From NCBI GenBank assembly GCA_028533045.1, contig JAQQAP010000033.1, positions 1 to 40,628 on the forward strand: a DNA stretch of 40,628 nt, read 5' to 3'. The first letter of the stretch is position 1. Each line of letters opens with the position of its first letter. Of the stretch, positions 1-8,132 are shown piece by piece. The stretch is from Spirochaetales bacterium. GTDB taxonomy: Bacteria; Spirochaetota; Spirochaetia; DSM-2461. Below the pieces are notes generated by a model. The model did no database searches and was not told the origin of the DNA. It was given only the letters and a program-made list of their open reading frames with translations. The position numbers were made by a program, and so were the translations under genes.

Positions 1-261
1 ATCGGCTGGATCGGCTGGATCGGCTGGATCGGCTGGATCGGCTGGATCGGCTGGATCGGCTGGATCGGCTGGATCGGCTGGATCGGCTGGATCGGCTGGA
101 TCGGCTGGATCGGCTGGATCGGCTGGATCGGCTGGAAAGGCTGGAAAGGCTGGAAAGGCTGGAAAGGCTGGAAAGGCTGGAAAGGCTGGAAAGGCTGGAA
201 AGGCTGGAAAGGCTGGAAAGGCTGGAAAGGCTGGAAAGGCTGGAAAGGCTGGAAAGGCTGG
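1..261 (+). repeat. 9-bp tandem repeat array, two unit types
   Basis: Fifteen perfect copies of atcggctgg (1-135) are followed by fourteen perfect copies of aaaggctgg (136-261). The two units differ only in their first three bases, and the switch happens once. The array probably continues past the left edge of the window. It lies in frame inside the LysM protein, where it encodes Ser-Ala-Gly and then Lys-Ala-Gly tripeptides. Because copies are identical at the DNA level, including third codon positions, the array is recent or kept homogeneous by slippage or recombination. Copy number is likely to vary between strains and could be mis-assembled. Confidence 0.97.
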
Positions 262-835
262 AAAGGCCGACACAAAAAAATGGCTCATTCCCGCCGCAGC
301 CCTTGCGGCCCTGATAGCGATAGTTGGCCTGGCCTTATCGGGCCGAAAATCCCCTGCCCCGGGCACATCCGCTCCACCGGCTTCCGTAGAAGATATCCTT
401 AAAACGGAAGCTGTTGCCCCACCGGCTTCCCCGACTGACCAGCCTCCTTCCCCGGTAACAGAAGGAGAAGGGGTAACAGAAATAACAGAACCGGCAGCAG
501 ACGTGGCAAGCGACCTGTCACCGGATATTCCTGAAGCAGAAGAAACGACTCCCCCAAACGAACCGGCTGAAACAGAATCAACAATGAGCGAAACAAGCGA
601 GAATACAGACCCGGCCTTCCAAAACGAAGAGTGGGAAATTAGACCGGCTGCAGGAAATTACTGGACCTGGCAAGTAGAGGAAGGGCAGTCTTTCTGGCGT
701 CTTTATCAAGATGTATATGAAGGCCGAATGGAGTGGGACGACTACTATACTCGCCTGGTAGAATTAAATCCGAACTACAGAAATTTCCATTATATATGGG
801 TGGGAGATAGCTATCCCGTACCGGCTATTCCCTAA
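2..835 (+). CDS. LysM-domain membrane protein with SAG/KAG repeat N-terminus (5' partial)
   Basis: The frame is open from the left edge to the TAA at 833-835, so the start lies outside the window. Visible order: about 15 SAG tripeptides, 14 KAG tripeptides, a single hydrophobic helix (about nt 281-345, [19 protein letters not shown]), a Pro/Thr/Glu-rich spacer, then a C-terminal LysM-like domain of about 50 residues ([14 protein letters not shown] ... ELNPNY ... VGDSYPVP). LysM modules bind N-acetylglucosamine-containing polymers such as peptidoglycan. The likely topology is a repeat segment in the cytoplasm and LysM in the periplasm. The KAG half is strongly basic, like histone-H1-type or nucleoid-binding tails, and the SAG half is neutral. 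Linking DNA or another polyanion to the wall is speculation. A GTG at 503 would give only the C-terminal part and would drop the membrane helix, so I reject it as the start. Confidence 0.85.
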   Translation, partial: SAGSAGSAGSAGSAGSAGSAGSAGSAGSAGSAGSAGSAGSAGSAGKAGKAGKAGKAGKAGKAGKAGKAGKAGKAGKAGKAGKAGKAGKADTKKWLIPAAALAALIAIVGLALSGRKSPAPGTSAPPASVEDILKTEAVAPPASPTDQPPSPVTEGEGVTEITEPAADVASDLSPDIPEAEETTPPNEPAETESTMSETSENTDPAFQNEEWEIRPAAGNYWTWQVEEGQSFWRLYQDVYEGRMEWDDYYTRLVELNPNYRNFHYIWVGDSYPVPAIP

Positions 836-877
836 ATCACCCTGCAAATATGATCGCAAGGTGAACTTTCTCATAAT

Positions 878-911
878 AAACGTCCGAACCCAGCCATTTG
901 GACGTTTTTTT
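878..911 (+). terminator. Rho-independent terminator after LysM gene
   Basis: An 8-bp stem, AAACGTCC (878-885) with GGACGTTT (900-907), and a 14-nt loop is followed by a run of T. It lies 43 bp after the LysM stop and just before the DUF1566 lipoprotein, separating the two genes. Confidence 0.85.
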
Positions 912-936
912 GTCTCCCCTTGTTAGATTATTATCC

Positions 937-2232
937 ATGAAAAGATCAGAACAACTATTAATGGCACTGGCGTTAAGCCTATTTATTTTGGGATGTTCCA
1001 TGGGAGACTCCGATTCTTCGGACTCCTCCGATTCAAGCACAATCGACATCATAGATTATTCGGACAGCATAAGTTTTACCCTCACCGATACAATGCAGGT
1101 CACCTTCTATGATGACGAGGGCAACGAAATTGATGAACCGGCCGAAGGGGATGACTTTTACGGCCAGGACGCCCAGTTCACGGGAACGCAGAACTCCTTC
1201 TATGACAACGGAGACGGGACCGTAACAGATCTGAATACCGGTCTGATGTGGCAACAAACCCCGGATTTTGACCAATACGGCTGGGAAGAAGCCTTTGACT
1301 ATGCCGACGAACTCACAACAGGGGGCTATACTGACTGGCGCCTCCCCACCGTAAAAGAGCTCTACTCCCTCATAGATTTTACCGGAGAAATTGTTACCGA
1401 TGCCAATGACAGCATCCCCTATATCGACACGGACTACTTCTACTACGAATATGTCTCCGATCCCTACATAGGCCAATTCTGGACCAGCACCTTATACGAA
1501 CTGGGCCCCCTGCAGGAAGACGAAATTGAAGGGGCCTTTGGGGTTAACTTCGGAGACGGCCATATAAAATCCTACGAAACGGGCTATTACTACGACAGCA
1601 CCGAAACCCTGGTTGCTCCGGGAAACTTCGTTCGCTGCGTCAGAGGCACCGAAGGGGTTTACGGCGTAAACAACTTTAGCACCAACACCGACGATACGGG
1701 TGCGGGAGAAGACACGGTAACCGACAGCGCCACAGGCCTCATGTGGATGGCCTCCAACGCGGACACTACCATGAATTGGGAAGACGCCCTTTCCTACGCC
1801 GAATCCAGCGACTACGCCGGTTATGACGACTGGCGACTCCCTAACATCAAAGAACTCCAGAGCCTCATAGACTACGACAAGAGCGCCGACTCGGGCGATA
1901 CCTGGCCCGCCATCGACACGGACTACTTTACCCTGGACTGCGCCGATACGGACTCAAGCAGTACGACTTACACCGACGGTGACACAGCCACCTGGATCTG
2001 GTCCAGCACCACCCACGGGGACCAACCGGGGTACGGCTGTTACATGTGCTTCGGACGGGCCTGGAGCAAGGACGACTCGGACGCCACCGACTACTACGAC
2101 TGGCACGGAGCAGGAGCCCAGAGAAGCGATCCCAAATCGGGAGACCCCGACGACTACGACCTCTCCTCGGAAAATGCCACTGACCTGGTTCAAATTGAGA
2201 ACTACGTACTGCTTGTGAGGGATGCCGATTAG
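937..2232 (+). CDS. DUF1566 (Lcl C-terminal-like) lipoprotein, two repeats
   Basis: A 431-residue exported lipoprotein. The start at 937 (MKRSEQ) gives an ideal signal peptide ending in the lipobox LGC, followed by a Ser/Asp tether (DSDSSDSSDSS). Two copies of the DUF1566 module are visible. The first has TVTDLNTGLMWQ and DWRLPTVKELYSLIDF; the second has TVTDSATGLMWM and DWRLPNIKELQSLIDY. The family is found in surface proteins of aquatic bacteria, including spirochaetes, and has no established biochemical role. Composition is extremely rich in Asp, Tyr and Thr, as expected for an acidic surface protein. There is no convincing Shine-Dalgarno sequence before 937; a TATTAT box ends 2 nt upstream. 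The preceding terminator makes this a single-gene unit. Confidence 0.85.
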   Translation: MKRSEQLLMALALSLFILGCSMGDSDSSDSSDSSTIDIIDYSDSISFTLTDTMQVTFYDDEGNEIDEPAEGDDFYGQDAQFTGTQNSFYDNGDGTVTDLNTGLMWQQTPDFDQYGWEEAFDYADELTTGGYTDWRLPTVKELYSLIDFTGEIVTDANDSIPYIDTDYFYYEYVSDPYIGQFWTSTLYELGPLQEDEIEGAFGVNFGDGHIKSYETGYYYDSTETLVAPGNFVRCVRGTEGVYGVNNFSTNTDDTGAGEDTVTDSATGLMWMASNADTTMNWEDALSYAESSDYAGYDDWRLPNIKELQSLIDYDKSADSGDTWPAIDTDYFTLDCADTDSSSTTYTDGDTATWIWSSTTHGDQPGYGCYMCFGRAWSKDDSDATDYYDWHGAGAQRSDPKSGDPDDYDLSSENATDLVQIENYVLLVRDAD

Positions 2233-2300
2233 GAACGACTACACAGAGAGGGGAAAATCGGGTACATTAGGACTTGAAATTGAATCATTCAGGAGTCCTT

Positions 2301-4109
2301 ATGAACCGGGATAAACTAAAAGAAGCCTTCGCCCCTCTCATCCTCTCCGCCTCGGGCTGGAGAAAGGTCTTTGCCGCCGACCGTAACGAAGAGAGTCTTA
2401 GCACAGAGATATGCGAAGCAGACCGGCTCCTCACGGCGGCAATGGCCTGGGTTTATGCCGATTTGGTCCTGGCCCAAGGGGGACGGACTATCGCCCTGGG
2501 AACGGATAGCCGCCCCACCGGCCCTGCCATGGCGGAAGCGATGATTCCGGTCTACCTGGAGAAGGGTTTAACCGTACAGTACACCGGAATCTGCGCCGCC
2601 CCGGAAATCATGGCCTGGACCGGAACCAATCCCTCCCTGGACGGCTTTTGTTACATCTCCGCCAGCCACAATCCCCCCGGACACAACGGGGTCAAATTCG
2701 GCCTGGGCGGCGGGGTCATAGGGGGGCAGCTGTCGGCAGACCTGATTACCCAATATAAAATTTTCACCTCCGATTCAGCCCAAATGGAAGCTCTGGAAAA
2801 ACTCCTGGATGACAGTAATCGGGAGGCCCTTCAAGCCGTTCTGACAGAAAAAGGAACCCACAAAGCGGCTTCATATGCGGCCTATGTCCTCTTCTCCGCC
2901 CGAGTTGCCTCAGGGACGGACAGCAAGGAAGAGAAGTTAGCCTTTTTCAAGGAACTCAAAGAGAAAATCTCCGCCCGCCCGATTGGGGTTGTCGCCGAAT
3001 TAAACGGCAGTGCCCGGGCTCTTTCGGCGGATAAAGAATATCTCACGGGTATGGGGATTCAGGTAAAAACTCTCAACACAACTCCGGGAGTCTTTGTTCA
3101 CCCCATCGTACCGGAGGGGGATAACCTGAATCTTTGCCGGGAAGAGCTGGAAAAGGCTCACCGGGAAGATGCCTCCTTCCTCCTGGGATACGTACCGGAC
3201 TGCGACGGGGACCGGGGAAATCTGGTCTACTTTAACGAAAAATCCAACCGGGCGGAGATTCTCGAAGCCCAGGAGGTATTTGCCCTTTCCGCCCTGGCCG
3301 AGCTTAGCTATTTGGCCTACTCCGGGGCAGATATGGATCTGGCAGCGATTGCTGTTAACGGCCCCACCAGCATGAGAATCGACCGCCTGGCACAGGCCCT
3401 GGGAGCCAAAGTATTCCGTGCCGAAGTGGGAGAAGCCAACGTGGTTAACCTGGCAGCCACCCTCCGGGAAAAGGGCTATATGGTTCCCATTCTGGGAGAA
3501 GGCTCCAACGGGGGAAACATCACTCACCCCGCTCAGGTACGGGACCCGCTCAACACTCTTACGGCCCTTCTTAAGCTGCTTCTCATCACCGATAGTGACG
3601 AACAAAAGGGACTTTTTCACATTTGGTGCGAAAAGTCTGGCCAGATGGATAAATACAAAAAAGACTTCACCCTGGCCGACATCATTGCCTCCCTCCCGGC
3701 CTTCACCACCACCTCCGCCTTCGACGGTAAAGCGAAATTCGCCATAAACTCCCCTACCCACGGACCGCTCAAGGCCCGCTACGAAGAAATTTTTCCCGCC
3801 CAGTGGGAAGCGAGAAAGGCTGAATTGGCCGATCGATTCAACATAAGCGGATGGGAAGAACGGAATATGGAAGGGACAGAGGAACGGACCGGAGTGGGGG
3901 CTGAATTCCGCTCGGGCGCCGAAAAGGGAGGCTTTAAGATCCTCTTCCACAACAAAGAGGGCCGCTTTACCGACTATATTTGGATGCGCGGCTCCGGAAC
4001 CGAACCGGTTTTCCGGGTATTGGCCGACTGCGAGGGGAATGATCCGGAACGGGAAGCGTACTTCCTGGAATGGCATAAGGAGATAATCGCCCTTGCAGAC
4101 AAAAACTAA
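2301..4109 (+). CDS. Alpha-D-phosphohexomutase (phosphoglucomutase/phosphomannomutase)
   Basis: Interconverts hexose 1-phosphate and 6-phosphate through a phosphoserine enzyme. The phosphoserine loop SASHNP is at about residues 120-125, the Mg-binding loop DCDGDR near 300, and the C-terminal phosphate-binding loop RGSGTEP near 562. A GEGSNGGN stretch probably corresponds to the sugar-binding loop, which in the family is usually of the GEESGG type. At 602 residues it is longer than bacterial phosphomannomutases (about 450) and nearer to phosphoglucomutase length. I chose ATG 2301 because AGGAG lies at 2291-2295; an in-frame TTG at 2274 has no such site. Its 3' end overlaps the YbaK gene, suggesting a two-gene operon. 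Substrate preference cannot be read from sequence alone. Confidence 0.9.
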   Translation: MNRDKLKEAFAPLILSASGWRKVFAADRNEESLSTEICEADRLLTAAMAWVYADLVLAQGGRTIALGTDSRPTGPAMAEAMIPVYLEKGLTVQYTGICAAPEIMAWTGTNPSLDGFCYISASHNPPGHNGVKFGLGGGVIGGQLSADLITQYKIFTSDSAQMEALEKLLDDSNREALQAVLTEKGTHKAASYAAYVLFSARVASGTDSKEEKLAFFKELKEKISARPIGVVAELNGSARALSADKEYLTGMGIQVKTLNTTPGVFVHPIVPEGDNLNLCREELEKAHREDASFLLGYVPDCDGDRGNLVYFNEKSNRAEILEAQEVFALSALAELSYLAYSGADMDLAAIAVNGPTSMRIDRLAQALGAKVFRAEVGEANVVNLAATLREKGYMVPILGEGSNGGNITHPAQVRDPLNTLTALLKLLLITDSDEQKGLFHIWCEKSGQMDKYKKDFTLADIIASLPAFTTTSAFDGKAKFAINSPTHGPLKARYEEIFPAQWEARKAELADRFNISGWEERNMEGTEERTGVGAEFRSGAEKGGFKILFHNKEGRFTDYIWMRGSGTEPVFRVLADCEGNDPEREAYFLEWHKEIIALADKN

Positions 4110-4563
4110 TGCCATCCGGCTCTTGGAGAGAAGTAAGTTACCCTTTGAACTCTTTCATTATGAGGTAGATGAGTCCGATTTAAGCGCCGGGGCCCTTGCC
4201 GCCAAAAACGGCCTTGATATAGATAGGATTTTTAAAACGCTCGTACTGAGAACGGTTACGGGAGAGCTCTTTGTGTGTGTGATTCCCGGTTCCTGCGAGC
4301 TGAACCTCAAAAAAGCGGCCGCCGCCATGAAAAGTAAAAAAGTGGAGATGATCGCCGTAAAAGAATTACTGCCCCTGACCGGCTACATTCGAGGCGGCTG
4401 TTCTCCTCTGGGAATGAAAAAGGCCTACCCCACTCTCATAGATGAAACCTGTCATCTTTTCCCTACCATCTACGTAAGCGCGGGGGTACGGGGTACACAG
4501 ATCCTCCTTTCTCCGGAAGATCTCATAGATCAGAGTAGAGCTGAGGCTGTCGATTTAGTCTGA
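4093..4563 (+). CDS. ybaK: YbaK/EbsC-type aminoacyl-tRNA deacylase
   Basis: A 156-residue single-domain protein of the YbaK/ProX editing family, which hydrolyses mis-acylated Cys-tRNA(Pro) and related species in trans. Family hallmarks are the conserved Lys in DIDRIFKTLVL, the core ELFVCVIPGSCELNLKKAA, and the loop YIRGGCSPLGMKK. The start is a TTG at 4093 that overlaps the end of the phosphohexomutase by 17 nt, preceded by AAGGAG at 4077-4082. This implies translational coupling. It ends one base before the convergent shikimate kinase. Confidence 0.9.
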   Translation: MQTKTNAIRLLERSKLPFELFHYEVDESDLSAGALAAKNGLDIDRIFKTLVLRTVTGELFVCVIPGSCELNLKKAAAAMKSKKVEMIAVKELLPLTGYIRGGCSPLGMKKAYPTLIDETCHLFPTIYVSAGVRGTQILLSPEDLIDQSRAEAVDLV

Positions 4564-4564
4564 T

Positions 4565-5104
4565 TTATTCGCCGCTGATATAATCCCAAATAATCTGAAG
4601 ATTCCCTTCCGCATCGGATTCATTCAGATTGACGATGAGGTCGGCCATTTCCCGATTCAGAGCATCCCGACGCAAATAGACCTCGTGGAAATCCTCCCGG
4701 GGCGTCTCTTCCGAAAGAAAAGGAGGCCGTCCTCCCGCCATGATGCGCTCATAAAGAGTCTCTTCCGGTACGGAGAGATAGACAATGCTTCCCTCTTCCC
4801 TCAGAATATTCATGGCTTCTTCGTTCTCTACGGTTCCTCCCCCAAGGGAAATTACCGCCTGCGTGGTGCCCGGATTGAATCGGTTTAGAATATCCTTTAG
4901 GGACTCCGTTTCCAGCTCCCGGAACTTCTCAACCCCTTCGGTTCGATAGAATTCCCTAAGAGTAGGATAGTGATTGGCCGCAGGCCGGTTCATAATAAGC
5001 TGGTCCAGATCGTACCAGGCACAACCCCGCCTGTCGGCGAGCATACTTCCCAATGTCGTTTTTCCGCAGTGTTTAATACCGCTGAGAACAAGTGTCTTCC
5101 GCAT
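4565..5104 (-). CDS. aroK: Shikimate kinase
   Basis: Phosphorylates shikimate with ATP in aromatic amino acid and chorismate synthesis. Walker A is GIKHCGKT at about residues 8-15. DLDQLI carries the family's metal and shikimate Asp, SLGGGTVENE is the shikimate-binding Gly-Gly-Gly segment, and GGRPPFL is the lid region with its Arg. At 179 residues it has normal length. I use the ATG at 5104 because family members begin a few residues before the P-loop; a TTG at 5140 would add 12 residues with no support. It reads leftward, downstream of the 5.2-kb structured element and uxuA. Confidence 0.9.
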   Translation of the reverse strand: MRKTLVLSGIKHCGKTTLGSMLADRRGCAWYDLDQLIMNRPAANHYPTLREFYRTEGVEKFRELETESLKDILNRFNPGTTQAVISLGGGTVENEEAMNILREEGSIVYLSVPEETLYERIMAGGRPPFLSEETPREDFHEVYLRRDALNREMADLIVNLNESDAEGNLQIIWDYISGE

Positions 5105-5190
5105 GGGCCTAATTATGACATTTTTGTATAAGCAATTCAAGCTTTGTCACAGCCTTTTTTTCGGATATCCGGAAAGATAAGCAAAAGCGT

Positions 5191-5313
5191 AAAAAATGAG
5201 TAGATAGTTTCCTAGGCTAGGCAGAGAAAGGTTCTGAGCCCGGAGCGTGCATTAAGCACGTGAGGACTCAGGTTCTTTCTCTAACGACGCATAGGGAACT
5301 AGATGCCATTTTT
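5191..5313 (+). ncRNA. Unidentified structured element, copy A
   Basis: About 123 nt that fold as one long interrupted helix: AAAAATG (5192-5198) with CATTTTT (5307-5313); a TAGTTTCC/GGGAACTA helix; AGAGAAAG (5223-5230) with CTTTCTCT (5275-5282); CTGAG (5234-5238) with CTCAG (5267-5271); and CGTGC (5246-5250) with GCACG (5256-5260) around an ATTAA loop. Conserved unpaired segments are AGGCTAGGC, CCCGGAG, TGAGGA and AACGACGCA. Copy B at 32762-32886 has the same helices with different bases. The strand is inferred from G-U pairs in copy B and the U-G pair in TAGTTTCC/GGGAACTA here. The uxuA stop codon (5299-5301) lies inside it. It matches no RNA family I recognise. It could be a trans-acting RNA, an antisense regulator, a large bidirectional terminator, or a dispersed fold-back repeat. 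Confidence 0.6.
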
Positions 5314-6753
5314 CCCAAAGACCCAGGGCTTTTTAATATAAGCCTTCCTCCCCTGAATCAACTGCATCTGGGTATTGTGAAACGCCAGGGCCGCCGCCTC
5401 TTCTCCGTCTTTTGCAGCAGCAAGAGCGGCCTTTAAGGCTCCATCCCGGCTTTCCAGCATAATTTCACCCATTTCAAAGAGTCCCAGGAGGACCTGGGCT
5501 CCGTAACCCCGACCTACCAGGTCGTAACCGGGCCGGCCGAATCCGTGATCCGGGGAGGGGGCATGATCGGGCCGGAAAACACCCCGCCAACCGACGTCGA
5601 GAAGGGCAAAAACAACCTGGGCCAGCTCTTCCCGATGTTCTGCATGGTGGCCTTCTCTAAAATGACGGCCTTCGGTCTCGATGGGGCGAAGGTGAACATG
5701 GGGAAAAACATCGTGTATATCAAGTCCCAGGGATTTTCCGTAGTCAGCCAGCTGATAAACAAGACTGGTGATTTCCCGGTTCTGTTCCCGAGGGAGAAGG
5801 GACCCAATACAAAGGTTAACTCCACAGCCGTGATCAAGGAGGAATTTGTAGCCTTCCACATCTCCCACGGCTCGGGGAGTTCCCAAAAAGGGGCTAAAAG
5901 CGGGGTCGTCCGCATGACAGCAAAGCCGTACACCCGCATCTTTTCCTACGGGTACGACCTTATCCAGAAAATAGGCAATATTCTCCCGCAAATCTTCGAC
6001 GGACATATTCTTATACTGCCCCACGGCGGCCCGAAAATCTTCCAGGGTGAATCCCTCCTGGGCCCCTGGGAGTCCGGCGGTTATCATTTTAGTTAAGGCT
6101 TCCCGGCGGGCATCGTCTTTTGAGAGGGTATTCTCCCAATAGTCCCGGGCAACGGCTATGTCTTCCGCCGAATAGGAACCGTCTTCTATATATCCCTCTT
6201 CCGTATCATGACGCTTAAGAACGTAAATATCAAAGGCCATGAAGGCGTCATCTTCGTATTCCAGGGCTTTTGAACCGTCTTCCAGGGCTACCAGGTCCGT
6301 ACGGGTCCAGTCAGCTACGAGCATAAAGTTCCCCACAATCTCGGTCACCCCGAATTTTCCCAGATTCTTAAGGCTTTCCTTATAGTTTTCAATATGCTTA
6401 TCACGCTCGGGAGAACCGTTTTTGATCTCTTCTGTAAAGACAAGGCTTTCCGCCGTACACCAGTAGAGACCGGTCTTTTCCCCGTTTTTGCCATACCAAT
6501 CATAGAGAGCTTTTCCTTTAAGGTCTGCGGGGGCATCGGAGGAAGGGAGGAATTCCACTTCTATCTTTCGTTTAGCCACCTCTTCTTCGGTCCAGACTTC
6601 ACCGGGAGCAATATGATGAAGGGCGGAGATAATATTGGTGATTCCCGGAGTCTGACGAATGTTTCGAATCGTCACCACATCTTCCGGACCAAACCATCTC
6701 ATACCGGCTCGTACCCGGTCTTTCTTATAGGATTTATTCGCTCTTTCGCTCAT
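5299..6753 (-). CDS. uxuA: Mannonate dehydratase
   Basis: Converts D-mannonate to 2-keto-3-deoxygluconate in glucuronate breakdown; a cytoplasmic TIM-barrel metalloenzyme. The N-terminal MRWFGPEDVVTIRNIRQTPGI and the following SALHHIAPGEVW are typical of UxuA. The metal/active-site segments LCCHADDP, HVHLRPIETEG and FRPDHAP are present. At 484 residues it is longer than the E. coli enzyme (394), with extra sequence in the middle (about residues 75-240), as in many Firmicutes and spirochaete members. AAGGAGA lies just before ATG 6753. No other hexuronate gene is adjacent. Its last two codons and stop lie within structured element A. Confidence 0.93.
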   Translation of the reverse strand: MSERANKSYKKDRVRAGMRWFGPEDVVTIRNIRQTPGITNIISALHHIAPGEVWTEEEVAKRKIEVEFLPSSDAPADLKGKALYDWYGKNGEKTGLYWCTAESLVFTEEIKNGSPERDKHIENYKESLKNLGKFGVTEIVGNFMLVADWTRTDLVALEDGSKALEYEDDAFMAFDIYVLKRHDTEEGYIEDGSYSAEDIAVARDYWENTLSKDDARREALTKMITAGLPGAQEGFTLEDFRAAVGQYKNMSVEDLRENIAYFLDKVVPVGKDAGVRLCCHADDPAFSPFLGTPRAVGDVEGYKFLLDHGCGVNLCIGSLLPREQNREITSLVYQLADYGKSLGLDIHDVFPHVHLRPIETEGRHFREGHHAEHREELAQVVFALLDVGWRGVFRPDHAPSPDHGFGRPGYDLVGRGYGAQVLLGLFEMGEIMLESRDGALKAALAAAKDGEEAAALAFHNTQMQLIQGRKAYIKKPWVFGKNGI

Positions 6754-6892
6754 AATTGTCTCCTTAACTTTTCTCTTCTTTTTAGTACAATCCGAACTAT
6801 TTTAAACCATCATCCCCAATACGAGCAAGAAAATCCGCCCGAGTGGTGTTATTCTCCATATAGGATTATTTATTCCCCCTGTTTAATTCGGG

Positions 6893-6920
6893 TTGACGAA
6901 AGAGGAATATTTCGTATTTT
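6893..6920 (+). promoter_or_regulatory. Promoter, possibly leaderless, for M24 peptidase
   Basis: TTGACG (6893-6898), a 16-bp spacer and TATTTT (6915-6920). The ATG at 6927 lies six bases after the -10 box, where transcription would be expected to begin. This suggests a leaderless mRNA. Confidence 0.55.
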
Positions 6921-6926
6921 TAAAGT

Positions 6927-8132
6927 ATGGCAGACAAGATGATCAGCGCCGCCGAGAGCCGGCAGAGAATAGAAGCATTCAGAAATATCATGGACCGGGA
7001 AAATCCCGATTGGGAAATGGCCCTGATTCTGGGAAAGATAAATCAGTTCTACCTGACCGGTACTATGCAGGACGGCTTTCTTTGCGTAGAGCGCGAGGGT
7101 AAGGCCGTTCTATGGGTTCGGCGAAGTGTTGAGAGAGCCAAGGATGAATCGCCCCTGGAAAATATTGAGGCCATGGGCAGCTACCGACAGGCTTCCGGTC
7201 ACTATAAAAGTCTTCCCAAACGGCTTTATCTGGATAAGGAGATTGTATCCCTTTCCGTTATGGAGCGGCTGCAGAAAGCCTTTGCCTTTGAATCATGGGG
7301 AGGGGTTGATAGGCAGCTCCTTAAAATCCGCAGTGTAAAGTCCTCCCGGGAAAGGGAGATTATGACCCGGTCAGGCCGACTTCACAAGGAGCTTTTTGAA
7401 CAGAGGATTCCCCCTTTGCTCCGGGAAGGTATGGACGAAAGGGAATTTACCATACGGGTTTTTCAGGAGATGATGGACCTGGGCTACCATGGTGTGTCCC
7501 GATTTAATATGTTTCAGACGGAAATGATGGCCGGTCAGATTGGCTTTGGGGAAAACAGCTGCTACCCTTCCTACTTCAACGGCCCCGGCGGAAACAAGGG
7601 ACAGCATGCGGCGGTGCCCCTCTGGGGAGAAACCAACCGTAAACTCGCAAAGGGGGACATGGTTTTCACCGATATCGCCTTTGGGGTGGACGGCTACCAT
7701 ACGGACCAGACCATGACCTACCTCTTTAAAGGGGAGCTTCCCTCGCAGGCCCGGACCTACCACGACTACTGCGTGGAACTGCGGGACAAGGCTGCCGCCC
7801 GTCTTAAGCCGGGAGAAATTCCTTCCCTCCTCTACGCCGACATTCTGGAAGAGATTGCCGCCCATGCCCCCGCCGGTTTTGCCGAATGCTTCATGGGACA
7901 TCCGGGGAATCAAGTAAAATTCCTGGGCCACGGTGTGGGCCTGCACATAGATGAATATCCCGTTATTGCCAAGGGCTTCGACGAACCCCTGGAAGAGAAT
8001 ATGATTATAGCCCTGGAGCCCAAATGCGCTATTCCCGGAGTGGGGACGGTGGGAGTGGAGGATACTTTTGCCGTGGGCGCCGGAGGGGGAGAGTGCCTGA
8101 CAGGCGGGGGAACGGGGATGATAAAACTATGA
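6927..8132 (+). CDS. M24-family metallopeptidase (Xaa-Pro aminopeptidase-like)
   Basis: A 401-residue pita-bread-fold protein. The N-terminal creatinase-like domain (about 1-150) is followed by the M24 catalytic domain. The five dinuclear metal ligands are recognisable: Asp in FTDIAFGVDG and Asp in GYHTDQT, His in GHGVGLHIDE, Glu in IALEPKC, and Glu in VGVEDTF. Family enzymes remove N-terminal residues preceding proline, or cleave related small substrates. There is no signal peptide, so it is cytoplasmic. No Shine-Dalgarno sequence precedes the ATG at a usual distance; a promoter sits directly upstream instead. The stop overlaps the start of the next gene in ATGA, so the pair is translationally coupled. 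The exact substrate is unknown. Confidence 0.88.
   Translation: MADKMISAAESRQRIEAFRNIMDRENPDWEMALILGKINQFYLTGTMQDGFLCVEREGKAVLWVRRSVERAKDESPLENIEAMGSYRQASGHYKSLPKRLYLDKEIVSLSVMERLQKAFAFESWGGVDRQLLKIRSVKSSREREIMTRSGRLHKELFEQRIPPLLREGMDEREFTIRVFQEMMDLGYHGVSRFNMFQTEMMAGQIGFGENSCYPSYFNGPGGNKGQHAAVPLWGETNRKLAKGDMVFTDIAFGVDGYHTDQTMTYLFKGELPSQARTYHDYCVELRDKAAARLKPGEIPSLLYADILEEIAAHAPAGFAECFMGHPGNQVKFLGHGVGLHIDEYPVIAKGFDEPLEENMIIALEPKCAIPGVGTVGVEDTFAVGAGGGECLTGGGTGMIKL

Noticed and set aside
1..261. Tandem array as a CRISPR or as IGW/KGW or RLD/RLE coding repeats
   Set aside because: There are no spacers between units. Only the second frame continues without a stop into the membrane helix and LysM domain.
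3000..4115. Long minus-strand open frame (371 aa)
   Set aside because: It is antisense to the phosphohexomutase, which has all catalytic motifs; it shows no recognisable domain or ribosome site.
5283..5306. Resemblance of TAGGGAACT to the 3' part of 5S rRNA
   Set aside because: The match is only nine bases, copy B does not keep it, and the element folds as one long helix rather than the three-helix 5S structure.
5191..5313. Structured element as an integron attC site
   Set aside because: The CTAAC and GTTAG-like ends do not fit RYYYAAC at the left and GTTRRRY at the right on one strand, and there is no integrase or cassette array.
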